From Amoebophrya sp. A120 (lineage: Eukaryota > Sar > Dinophyceae > Syndiniales > Amoebophryaceae): a DNA stretch of 40,035 bases. Position numbers and translations under genes: made by a program. Position 1 is the stretch's first letter. Each line of letters opens with the position of its first letter. Shown here piece by piece: positions 30,608 through 39,788 of the stretch. The notes under the pieces were generated by a model, which worked only from the letters and a program-made list of their open reading frames with translations, did not search any database and was not told where the DNA came from. The DNA lies in contig CAJINV010000025.1 in NCBI GenBank assembly GCA_905178155.1, positions 406,612-446,646 of the forward strand, in the 5' to 3' direction.

Positions 30608-31595
30608 GGATGAAAAAATAGATAGGGAAAAAATAACAGCGTAGATGTAGTACGTCTTCCACATCAAGGCTCGCTGCAGCAAACGGTAGTGACCCCTTCT
30701 GGTCAAAGTCAAAGTGAAGTCGTCCACGGTTCAAGTGGTCCGTGCAGCAAAATATTAACATAGAGTTCCTTTCATTTTACGCCGTACTTGTAAAAGTGTC
30801 AATCGATATCGATGGTACTGTTGTACATGGTGCAGTTCTTCTTTCCTCCACCTGTGTTCTTCGAACGATATTAGAAGCGTGGTTATTCTAAGAGTCTTCC
30901 TGAAGATTGCCTTGCAACAATGATGCTTTCAACATTCAAATCGGATCCACCCTGCCTGCAACATCAGCATCACCTGGCAGTATTAAAAAACAAAGATATC
31001 ATCATCATCACTCACAACCACAAGAAGGATCATCATCACGTAGCGCAGCAGCGCAGGCTTTCTAAGCACCATGGAAGCCGTGCCAAGTCCGCCTTTCATC
31101 AACATCACACTCGCAATTCAACAATCTTTTACAACCGCCCGGCGTTACGCCCGTGTCTACTCTTCACTTGCATGCACATGTTGTAGCTCTTGGTAGTAGT
31201 TCTTGTACAACATATACGAAGAGGAAACTTGGGCAATGTGTAGAAAAAGTACTTTCATGCACCCGACTCCGCCACCTTTTTTTTCCACTACTTGTTCTAG
31301 ATTTTCTTCCTATTTTTCCACGCACAAATCAAAACGAAAACATAATTGGTTGATGCTAGAATTATGCACAGTCGAATCCAGTGGTATAATCTTTTAGTAA
31401 CGAATGATGTACATCACAGGCCGGCAACGAAGATCTCGATCTCGAAAGTTTGTTTGGAAAGGTGGACATCAATAACTCTGAAACAAGGAAGAACGACTTT
31501 TAGGCAAGGCGGAGGTGTAGTTGTACTTGTACTTGACGGGGAAAACATTGAAAATGTCCGTGTGACGTTGATTGTCGCCGTCGGTACTCAGTTGA
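30608..31595. other. Intergenic, AT-rich
   Basis: No introner ends and no frame with support. The His/Lys-rich frame near 30920-31186 has unusual composition (CATCATCATC-type runs) and no joining partner. The upstream region of the RS-like gene probably lies here, but I recognise no promoter element. Confidence 0.45.
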
Positions 31596-31673
31596 TGTAA
31601 TACGAAAGCCAAAGAAATTCTGCTGAAGAACCGCACAAAGAAATTGATTCATCTTCGCGACAAGATCAAGAAC

Positions 31674-34600
31674 ATGAGTGCTGTGGAATCGACAGTACCC
31701 GCCAACAAGAGCTGCAAAATTAAGCCGCTCCCGCAAGGTTTGCGTCGCACGAATGCGAAAAAGCCGCCGCCGCCCGCTGCAAAGCATAACCTGTCGCTCC
31801 ACTATCCTGTGCAAAAGTATCGCACTCGTAGTAATTGCAGTCATGCATTACCAATCTCGTTCCCAAGGCAAATCAGCATGACAAATTGCATTTGTCATGC
31901 TGAGGGAATTTGTTATGCAATTTATACTAGTACGATACTTTTGCAGTTCATATCCACGTGACTCTGCCAACTACTACGAGGAGGAACATCACTGCCCCCG
32001 CTGCACAAAATCAACAACCGGCGACTTCGGTTGTCGTGCCGGCCGCGGCTGAAACTCAAACACAAACTACAGCTGTTGTGAACAATAATAATCAAACTAC
32101 GACTACTTCTTCTACTACTACTGCAACGACGAGTACGGCTTTCTCGAAGGCGACATCCAAGGCTGCCGGAGGGCCACCAAGTCTTGGAACGGTAGCTGCA
32201 CCCGCCCAACCCGAAGTAGAACTACCCGCCGAGCCCATTCCCGCCGTCTCCAAGGCCCGGGGCCCGCCTCCGCCGGGAGATGAAAACAGTACTAAACCGT
32301 CTACTTCCGACGGAGCAGCTGCACTAGGTGTAGACAACGACGACCTGCAGGCGCTACCCAAGGCGGTGCCGAAGGCGGGCTATCAACTGTAAATATCGCT
32401 CTGGGTCTGGAAGATTAAAACTTATCATGCTCAATCTGAATGATGCAAAAATCTGTGATATTGCGTGAGTACCAAAAGCCGTCCGCTTTTGACCAAATTG
32501 AGAGGGAGTTCCTCATGCAGGAAACGCATGATAGAGACCGCAAAGAATCTGTCATGCTAGGTCTCGCATTGCAGACCTCATGGCTCATGCAAAACGTGCA
32601 TGGCAAGTCTCAGAATCTTCCAGACTTAGACATATTTGCACTGCATACGGGCGGTTTGGTCGCGAAGCTCGCCGCGGTGGGCGTGAACGTGGAGCAAGCT
32701 GTATGCAAGAGAAAAAAGAAAAACTGTGTAAGCGTGACTTTGTGTTGCACACGCACGCAAAGCAATTCTCACTTGCTATGCTCAACATGCATTTTTACAG
32801 GCTAAAGTAGTCTCATATGTGTTTACTTTTATTTCATCGCGCACTATAATTTCTTGCGCACTAGACAGGCTTTCCATTACCTTTTTATTTCACTCGGGGT
32901 CCCTTTTGACCCCGAATAGATTTGAAAAGCCGTCCATGCCGTGCGGGTTCGAAAGGGGGTGCCTGGGTTCAAATTTTTATGGTTTTTGCTTGACAAACTC
33001 AATTATCTCAAGCTTTTCTTATTTCGCACCTGTTTCCGTCACCTCCTTAATTCATTCGGGGTCTCTTTTGACCCCGAATAGATTTGGTCCGCCCATACCG
33101 TGCGGGTTCGAAAGGGAATGCCTGGCTTCAAGTTTTTAGGGTTTTTGCTTGACAAACTCAATTATCTCAAGCTTTTCTTATTCCGCACCTGTTTCCGTCA
33201 CCTTCTTATTTAATTCGGGGTCTCTTTTGACCCCGAATAGATTTAAGAATCTGTCCATACCGTGCGGGTTCGAAAGGGAATGCCTGGCTTCAAGTTTTTA
33301 GGGTTTTTGCTTGACAAACTCAATTATCTCAAGCTTTTCTTATTCCGCACCTGTTTCCGTCACCTTCTTATTTAATTCGGGGTCTCTTTTGACCCCGAAT
33401 AGATTTAAGAATCTGTCCATACCGTGCGGGTTCGAAAGGGAATGCCTGGCTTCAAGTTTTTAGGGTTTTTGCTTGACAAACTCAATTATCTCAAGCTTTT
33501 CTTATTCCGCACCTGTTTCCGTCACCTTCTTATTTAATTCGGGGTCTCTTTTGACCCCGAATAGATTTAAGAATCTGTCCATACCGTGCGGGTTCGAAAG
33601 GGAATGCCTGGCTTCAAGTTTTTAGGGTTTTTGCTTGACAAACTCAATTATCTCAAGCTTTTCTTATTCCGCACCTGTTTCCGTCACCTTCTTATTTAAT
33701 TCGGGGTCTCTTTTGACCCCGAATAGATTTAAGAATCTGTCCATACCGTGCGGGTTCGAAAGGGAATGCCTGGCTTCAAGTTTTTAGGGTTTTTGCTTGA
33801 CAAACTCAATTATCTCAAGCTTTTCTTATTCCGCACCTGTTTCCGTCACCTTCTTATTTAATTCGGGGTCTCTTTTGACCCCGAATAGATTTAAGAATCT
33901 GTCCATACCGTGCGGGTTCGAAAGGGAATGCCTGGCTTCAAGTTTTTATGGTTTTTGCTTGACAAACTCAATTATCTCAAGCTTTTCTTATTCCGCACCT
34001 GTTTCCGTCACCTTCTTATTTCATTCGGGGTCTCTTTTGACCCCGAATAGATTTAAGAGTCTGTCCATACCGTGCGGGTTCGAAAGGGGGTCCCTGGGTT
34101 CACGTTTTTATGAGTTTTGCTTGACAAACTCAATTTTCTGAGGCTTTTCTTAGTCCGCATCTGTTTCCGTCACCTTCTTATTTCATTCGGGGTCCCTTTT
34201 GACCCCGAATAGATTTGGTCCGCCCATACCGTGCGGCTTCAAAAAGGGATGTCTGGGCTCAAGTTTTTGTAGTTTTTGCTTGACAAACTCAATTATCTCA
34301 AGCTTTTCTTATTCCGCCCCTGTTTCCTTCCCCTTCCTATTCCATTCGGGGTCCATTTTGACCCCGAGTAGATCTGAAAATCCCTCCATACCGTGCGGGT
34401 TCGAAACGGGATGCCTGGGCTCAAGTTTTTATAGTTTTTGCTTGACAAGCTCAATCTTCTGAAGCTTTTCTTCTTCCGCACCTGTTTCCGTCCCCTTCCT
34501 ATTTAATTCGGGGTCCATTTTGACCCCGAGTAGATCTCGAAATCCCTCCATACTGTGCGGGTTCGAAAAGGGATGTCTGGGCTCAAGTTTTTGTAGTTTT

Positions 34601-37600
34601 TGCTTGACAAACTCAATTATCTCAAGCTTTTGTTATTCCGCCCCTGTTTCCGTCGCCTTCTTATTGCGCTCGGGGTCTTTTGTGACCCCGAATAGATTTG
34701 AAAAGCCCACCACGCCGTGCGGGTTCGAAAGGGGATGTCTGGATTTGAGTTTTCGTGATAGTTTTTAGTATTGCTATAGTATACTACGCTAACACAATTT
34801 CATTCCTGGATGAGCTAACGAGGTAGGGACCGTGCAGCAGCAGCTCGGAGATGGCTCGTCTGGCGCGGGGGCCACCGGACGACAAGGACAAGATCCATCT
34901 GCGCAGCAGGAAGCGGACCGTAATACCAGCGCAGCAGCCGATATCACGGGAAAAAAGTGTTACAGTTACACATTTGTTGGAGTTTCTGCATCGCAAAGTT
35001 GCTCGACATGGCCAAGAAAACCTGTGATGCGCAGACTACAAGGGAAAACACGAGTGAAATGAGGCTGGCAACCATTTCCTGCATGACAAAGGTTGTCTGT
35101 CTTGCTGGTCTTCCATCAGAGTGTGTAACTGTAACATTTTTTTCGCAGGATAGCCGAGGACAACCTGGCGTTGTTTCGGAATATCACCAGACAGGTCACC
35201 ATATCCTGTGCAAAAGTATCGCACTCGTATAAATGCAAGTCATGCATTACAAATCTTGTTCCCAAGGCAAATCTGCATTACAAATTTTATTGGGTAAAAA
35301 GGACAAATCCCAAGAAGACTAGCAAAATCTCAAGAAGAAATGGACAAATCTCAAGAAGAAATGGGCAAATCTTAGGGTTTGGGTTTGGGGTCTAGGGTTT
35401 GGGGTTTCTGGTCGTCGGCCAGGGCAGCCGCCGCCGGCCGGCCGGCCGGCGGCGGCTGCCCTGGCCGACGACTCTCTCTTCTCGTTTTTGGAAGGTGGCG
35501 GCCCCGCGCCCTGCCCGCCTTCGTGTTTGTTCTGTCGCTTCCTTGGGGTTCTCCTGGTTGGCGCTGGCCAGCTCCTTGGCCGGCGGGCCTCGGGATTGGG
35601 GCACACAGCGCAGCCGCGCAGAACTTGGCGGCTTGGTCCCTCACCCGGGTCCCCCTCGCAGGGAGACCGCGGACGGGCCGCGGGGTGTCCTTGTGTATTT
35701 TTCCAGGCCAGGATGCCGTCGTGCATCATGTTATGCATGATGGAGTGTTGCTTGCAAAAAAACACAGTAGATTCAGAAGAACCGAATGCCCGCGAATAGC
35801 TTTGACGTGGCCCCGCACACCGTCGTGCATAACGTTCTCGCTCGCCAAAACATCTCCTTCTCTCCGCCCTCTGCTTTCCATCTGCTTTTCGCCTTCTCTC
35901 TGCCGTCTTCTTTCGATCTGCTTTTCGCCTTTTCTTTGCCCTCTTCCTCGATTCGATTCCAACGTAGAATAATGCGTTTCCACAGGCAGGAAGTTTTCAG
36001 TGAAAACTTCCTGTCTGTGAACTATACCATGGTGTATAAAGTTCTCCCTGAAAAATCCGTAACCATTCTTCTTGAGATTTTTAACAAGTCAAGCAATTTG
36101 AAAATTAAGCATTTTCTTTTTGGGGTGGGTTCTTCTTGAGCTTTTCTTCTTGAGATTTGTCCACTTTAACCAATTTTATTTCTCATGCTGAGGAAATTTG
36201 TCATGCATTTATACGAGTGCGATACTTTTGCAGTCCATACACCAGACGCGCCACGTCGGGGCTATGACCTGCTCAAACGTTACAACCTCAAACGTTACTC
36301 AATAGGATTTGGGTTTTGTATTGCATGACGAGCATGACAGACTCGGACAGCATTCCATTTTCTGCAATACAAATTTCGCCAAATTGTAGTGCGGATTGGG
36401 GCGACTCCAGAACTTGTCATGCGCATCAATCCTACGAGAGTCGGCTACTACGTAATGCACTTCTTGCAGCACACATTCCAGATTCTATGATAACCGATTT
36501 GAGATTGTAACACCTGAGCAGGTTATAGGGGCTGTACAAGCATGAGGAGTGGCTGGCCCGGCTATCAAATGTAAAAGTGTCTGGGTCTGGAGGATTCTGA
36601 AACTTGTCATGCATATTTTGCATGAGTCGTGATGTCTGTGATGCATGCCCTGGCATCACAGATTTTTTCTGGGCTTCTTGATCTTGATGCCTAGTCCGCA
36701 TGACAAATGCCCTCTCTCCGAAGCAAAAAATACACTCATTTTGCTGCTCATGCAATGCAGGTTTCTTTGGAATCCAAATGCAGCATCACAAGTTGCATTT
36801 TTCCAGACCCAGACACTTTTGCACTCGATACCGGCGGCATGACGACAAGGTCCGACGGATCGAGGAAGAAAAGCGCCAGGCACGTATCCTGTGCAAAAGT
36901 ATCGTAAAAGACTTCTACGTAGAAATCGCATCACAAATAGAAGCGCAGCATGACAGCGATAGAACTTGTAATTCTGATTTAATACCTCGGGAAGAAGATT
37001 AACATTTGCAGCCACGCATGTTCGCGATGTATTATTGGAACGAGCTGTACGATAGTACTTTTGCAATGCATAGCCCGACGCGCGGAACGGTGGTACAATA
37101 ACGATCGTAACAGAGAGGGCCGCGCCAGAAGTCGGCGAAACGACTCGCGAGGACGCAGGAGCTACGGGCGGGGGAATAAAAAAGATGACCGGGACGACCA
37201 CCGGGACAAAAATGTGAGCAGGAGCAGGGTACGGCGATTGTCCAGTCGCGATCGTCGGGACTCACGAGGCGGAAAAGGACGGGACAGGTATACTGAAGAT
37301 AAAGCAAGAGAACTTTGTTTTTCTTCTTATAAAAACCGTATATTTATTGTCATGCCTAAAAGTAGAAAGAGAAAAAGAACCAGTCATGCGTGATCTCAAC
37401 TACTTCTACACTTAGAATTTGTACTACTTATCACAGAAGCAGCTACCGCGATACAACGGCCCGAACTACTGGTGCAAACTCCCGCCGTCGTGAGGAAGAT
37501 GACAGCAGGGATGACAACTACCACAACGACAACAAAAACCGCTGCTCCCGGAGTCGTGGACGTGGTGGTCGTGGTGGCGGTGTGAATGGCAATGACAACG

Positions 37601-38794
37601 GTAAAAAAAAGGATAAAAAGCGAAACTACTCCGAGGACGAAAGCGAGAAGAATTACTCTACCAGCAAGAAGAACAAGAAACCTGCTCCCTCTTCGTCCAT
37701 ATGCATTGCAAAAATGTCTGCGTCTGGAAGATTGGTGCGGTTTGTCATGCTTGTCTGGCATGACCAAAAAATTTGTGATGCGTGTCAACGAAGAGACCCT
37801 TTTGCCTGTCATGCAAAAACGCAGTTTGTCATGCGAGAAACGCAATACAAGGAAGTGCAGATATTTCTCATGCTTGGCTGTGCATTACAGAGCATTCACT
37901 ATTCCCAACGCAGCATTACAAGTTTCCAGACCCAGACACTTTTGCATTTGATAGTCCACCGACGAGAGCAAGAAAAGAAGTGGCACTGGTGCTCCCGCGG
38001 ACAGGTAGAAGGATCTTAAGGAAAACTGTTTCTGGGTTTTATTTAACTCTGTCATGCAGAAATTGAACGTAGACAACGGCCCAATTCTAAGCATAATGTC
38101 GCTTGTCAACATCCGATGACTAGAGAATAACAAAAACCCTAGGAAAAAACTCGTGCACTATCAAATCGCTCCTGTGTACAAATACCTGTGCGTCCTGGCA
38201 AACACTTTTGCAGTCATGATCTAATGCTGAGAGCGCTTGAAGCGCTATAATCCGCCGAAAAAAAGAACAAAACTCTGGAAATTTCAACTTCTCTTCTGGG
38301 TATTAAACTAACAGGTCGACCAAAAAGCACAAGAAGGAAAAAGTAAGCAGGACATCAACATCTGACAGCCGGGAACAGAGTAACAGCAAGCGGAAGGGCC
38401 GTGGGGGAGACAAGAAGCAGAGTTTATTGTGAGGAAACGTTTTCGTGATCCCTCCTCCGCTTTTTGAAAAGGTGGTCTAGTACAACTTGTGAAAATTTGT
38501 GATGCTGATTTATTATCTGTGGCCACAAAGCGCACGCCTGTCCGTCTTGCACGAGGTTCCTGAGTTGTAAACCGCAAACATCCAGCATACACAAGTTTGC
38601 GTTTGAGTACGGGGAAGTAGATGGGGGATCAGCATTTTTGATTTTGATACAGCAGCAAGCAGAAAAACGACAGTCGAGGCCGAGATGACAGTCGAGGACG
38701 GGACGACAGTCGAGGCCGAGACGACAGTCGAGGCCGAGATGACAGTCGAGGACGAGATGACAGTCGAGGACGGGACGACAGTCGTGGGAGATAA
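31674..38794 (+). CDS. RS-like (Arg/Ser/Asp-rich) protein, 544 aa, 13 exons
   Basis: Exons: 31674-31802, 31958-32380, 32653-32701, 34818-34941, 35158-35201, 36245-36262, 36533-36562, 36836-36884, 37078-37287, 37437-37699, 37959-38004, 38315-38424, 38655-38794; total 1635 nt. Ten introns are introners, two are GT-AG. The N-terminal third is basic then Pro/Thr/Ala/Gln-rich and looks disordered. A middle block (EDNLALFRNI, LYKHEEWLAR, RHDDKVRRIEEEKRQARRAE) is probably a charged helix. The C-terminal third is Arg/Ser/Asp/Lys-rich and ends in seven copies of Asp-Ser-Arg-Gly-Arg-Asp from an 18-bp tandem repeat. Such tails are typical of nuclear splicing-associated proteins, so a role in pre-mRNA splicing is plausible but only inferred. 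No RNA-recognition motif seen. The frame is open upstream to 31596, so the ATG at 31674 is a choice. The last introner junction is approximate. Confidence 0.78.
31803..31952. mobile_element. Introner, C type (150 bp)
   Basis: Left TATCCTGTGCAAAAGTATCG; right CGATACTTTTGCAGTTCATA. Target duplication TCCAC at 31798-31802 and 31953-31957, exact. Confidence 0.94.
32381..32647. mobile_element. Introner, A type (267 bp)
   Basis: Left TATCAACTGTAAATATCG then CTCTGGGTCTGG; right CCAGACTTAG, CATATTTGCACTGCATA. Target duplication CGGGC at 32376-32380 and 32648-32652. Read through, the exon would stop at the TAA in the left end. Confidence 0.92.
32702..34812. mobile_element. Enlarged E-type introner carrying a 162-bp satellite (2,111 bp)
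   Basis: Left TATGCAAGAGAAAAAAG then TGTGTAAGCGTGA; the right end, read on the other strand, begins CATCCAGGAATGAAA then TGTGTTAGCGTAG. Flanks AGCTG (32697-32701) and AGCTA (34813-34817), 4 of 5. Removal joins VNVEQA to DEVGTVQQQL in frame. Usual E-type length is about 210 bp, so the satellite accounts for the excess. Confidence 0.75.
32870..34755. repeat. 162-bp satellite array, about 11-12 copies
   Basis: The landmark GACCCCGAATAG recurs every 162 bp (ending 33240, 33402, 33564 and so on). Each unit has a CGGGGTC...GACCCCG hairpin, GTGCGGGTTCGAAAGGG, TTTTTAGGGTTTTTGCTTG and CAATTATCTCAAGCTTTTCT. The central copies (33140-33930) are nearly identical; both edges are diverged. Frames here are artefacts. 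Confidence 0.95.
34942..35152. mobile_element. Introner, E type (211 bp)
   Basis: Left TATCACGGGAAAAAAGTG then TTACAGTTACAC; right GTGTAACTGTAAC then ATTTTTTTCGCAGGATA. Target duplication GCCGA at 34937-34941 and 35153-35157, exact. Confidence 0.93.
35411..35472. repeat. Perfect 62-bp palindrome after a TTTAGGG-like tract
   Basis: Two 31-bp arms without a loop; the outer 20 bases of the arm read GTCGTCGGCCAGGGCAGCCG. Degenerate TTTAGGG repeats occupy 35369-35407 just before it. Outer arm sequence is nearly the same as the palindrome at 11916-11953, although the two host elements differ elsewhere. Confidence 0.97.
35987..36013. repeat. Perfect 13-bp-arm hairpin
   Basis: CAGGAAGTTTTCA and its exact complement separated by one G. 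Lies near the right side of the nested Mutator-like element; a terminator-like or origin-like role cannot be judged. Confidence 0.85.
36263..36527. mobile_element. Introner of a further type (265 bp)
   Basis: Left TATGACCTGCTCAAACG then TTACAACCTC; right GAGATTGTAACACC then TGAGCAGGTTATA. Target duplication GGGGC at 36258-36262 and 36528-36532, exact. It lacks the A, B, C and E cores but has the same TAT-start and ATA-end. Confidence 0.92.
36563..36830. mobile_element. Introner, A type (268 bp)
   Basis: Left TATCAAATGTAAAAGTGTCT; right CAGACCCAG, CACTTTTGCACTCGATA. Target duplication CCGGC at 36558-36562 and 36831-36835. Confidence 0.94.
36885..37072. mobile_element. Introner, C type (188 bp)
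   Basis: Left TATCCTGTGCAAAAGTATCG; right GTACTTTTGCAATGCATA. Flanks GCACG (36880-36884) and GCCCG (37073-37077), 4 of 5. Removal joins EEKRQAR to RAERWYNN. Confidence 0.85.
37288..37436 (+). other. Conventional GT-AG intron (149 bp)
   Basis: Donor GACAG|GTATAC, acceptor TATCACAG|AAGC. No inverted ends or target duplication. Removal keeps frame and joins GGKGRDR to SSYRDTT. Read-through would stop at 37393. Confidence 0.75.
37700..37953. mobile_element. Introner, A type (254 bp)
   Basis: Left TATGCATTGCAAAAATGTCT with GCGTCTGG; right CCAGACCCAG, CACTTTTGCATTTGATA. Target duplication GTCCA at 37695-37699 and 37954-37958. Confidence 0.94.
38005..38314 (+). other. Conventional GT-AG intron (310 bp)
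   Basis: Donor GGACAG|GTAGAA, acceptor CTAACAG|GTCG. Removal keeps frame and joins TGAPADR to STKKHKKEK. Read-through meets an in-frame TAG at the donor itself. It may hold a decayed C-type fragment (ACACTTTTGCAGTCATGA near 38200). Confidence 0.75.
38425..38649. mobile_element. Diverged B-type introner (~225 bp)
   Basis: Left TATTGTGAGGAAACG with GATCCCTCCTCCGC; right GGGGAAGTAGATGGGGGATC then TTTTTGATTTTGATA. No good target duplication (CAGAG and CAGCA at best), so the ends may be off by a few bases; the frame fits KKQS to the Asp-Ser-Arg-Gly-Arg repeats. Confidence 0.68.
38665..38790 (+). repeat. 18-bp coding tandem repeat
   Basis: GACAGTCGAGG(C/A)CG(A/G)GA(T/C) repeated seven times in frame, encoding Asp-Ser-Arg-Gly-Arg-Asp. 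Variation is almost entirely at third codon positions, as expected for a repeat under protein-level constraint. Confidence 0.9.
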
Positions 38795-38817
38795 AAAGAC
38801 ACTGCATCTTCAGCATT

Positions 38818-38985
38818 TATCCTGTGCAAAGTATCGTACTCGTGAAAGGTAAGAATTGCAATGATGCATGGCCAAACTTTTTTCCATATGCAATTCACAA
38901 TGGCAAAGAACGGAAGAACTCCATTTGTCATGCTGTAGCAAAAATGCAATTCCTATTAGCACCTACGACACTTTTGCCATCCATA
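38818..38985. mobile_element. Introner-like element, C type (168 bp), 3' of the RS-like gene
   Basis: Left TATCCTGTGCAAAGTATCG; right CGACACTTTTGCCATCCATA. Flanks GCATT and AGCGG do not match well. It starts 24 bp after the stop at 38794, so it is in the 3' untranslated region or flank. Confidence 0.7.
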
Positions 38986-39788
38986 AGCGGTGTACAACCA
39001 GCACAATCTCGACGTCCAGAACTCGTTTGCACAATCTCGGGCCGCTCGAGACGACCGAACGACCAACTACACCTTTTTTCCAGAAGAAGTAGAAACACGA
39101 TTAGTTCTGTGCCGGTTGCATCGAAGAAGATGGAAGCAGGTCTCACCGATAATTGCGTGAAGATCTCATATGCAAATCGGCCATTAGCTAAGTTACCCGG
39201 AAGAGAATTATTCAACAGAGATTTTTTCAACAAGGAAAAGTTTTGTTGGATTGGCGACTACACCTCGATTTTTTCATATCACTTTATTTCATCATCAAAC
39301 AACCAAAAGCACGATACAAGGTTTTCGACATCCACCAAATATACGACTAGTATTTCGAACCGCGACCATAACTTTGATGTCCGCGGCGCTGCTTGGTTTT
39401 GTCGAACCGAAGAAACCACAGCGGATGTATTCTTTTTGCTGCGAACTTCATGAAGCTGTCGAACGAATCAATGCACAATCCGCATGACAAAGTGCTTGCG
39501 GCAAGATGAGCTGTGGAATTTGTGTTGCAAAAAACCGCGATGTTCTAACCGGCCGGGGAAGAGAAATAGATGATGATGAGATGAAGATAAAAGTCGATGT
39601 GAGGACGAAGCGATGCTGTTCTTTTCTACCAATCAATTTTTGATGTTTGCCGAATCGAAAAGATGTTGATAAATTGCTGCTTGTGAAACTCAAACTGAGT
39701 GCTTGTCTTTTTTGAATTTGTATTGCGTTTTTCCGACATCACACGATGGAAATGTTGGAATGAAAATTTGAGTTTCAAACAACCACCA
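38986..39788. other. Intergenic, no gene recognised
   Basis: The frame over 38824-39453 starts within the C-type element and shows no domain or joining evidence, so I do not call it. AT-rich sequence with poly-T runs follows. Confidence 0.45.

Larger units (their letters stand above)
35292..36171. mobile_element. Mutator-like non-autonomous element (880 bp) nested in an introner
   Basis: Inverted ends GGGTAAAAAGGACAAATC and, on the other strand, GGTTAAAGTGGACAAATC (15 of 18). Target duplication AATTTTATT (9 bp, exact) at 35283-35291 and 36172-36180. AATCTCAAGAAGAA subterminal repeats on the left have an inverted counterpart on the right. The interior carries TTTAGGG-like repeats, a perfect palindrome, a ~37-bp tandem duplication (from 35885) and a perfect hairpin at 35987-36013. 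The long GC-rich frames have no transposase motif. Confidence 0.88.
35202..36239. mobile_element. Introner, C type, split by a nested Mutator-like element (1,038 bp)
   Basis: Left TATCCTGTGCAAAAGTATCG; right GCGATACTTTTGCAGTCCATA-type end (to 36239). Target duplication CACCA at 35197-35201 and 36240-36244. Without the nested 880-bp element and its 9-bp repeat the introner is 149 bp, almost the length of its relative at 31803 (150 bp). Confidence 0.94.

Noticed and set aside
32819-34768. Frames such as SGSLLTPNRF...CGFERGCLGSSF repeated along the array
   Set aside because: Translations of the 162-bp satellite (162 is divisible by 3, so frames stay open between copies).
31674-34812. Treating 31674-32805 and 34830-38794 as two genes
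   Set aside because: E-type ends at 32702 and 34812 with AGCTG/AGCTA flanks, and frame continuity, favour one gene with a 2.1-kb intron.
34850-34941. ATG at 34850 starting an Arg-rich frame (MARLARGPPDDKDK)
   Set aside because: That frame fails to match the strongly coding downstream exons (YKHEEWLARR), while the other frame joins across all junctions.
35319-35972. GC-rich frames of 100-200 codons on both strands
   Set aside because: They lie inside the nested Mutator-like element, span the palindrome and show no transposase motif.
38824-39453. 209-codon plus-strand frame
   Set aside because: Begins inside a C-type element and continues into intergenic sequence; no domain and no joined-exon support.
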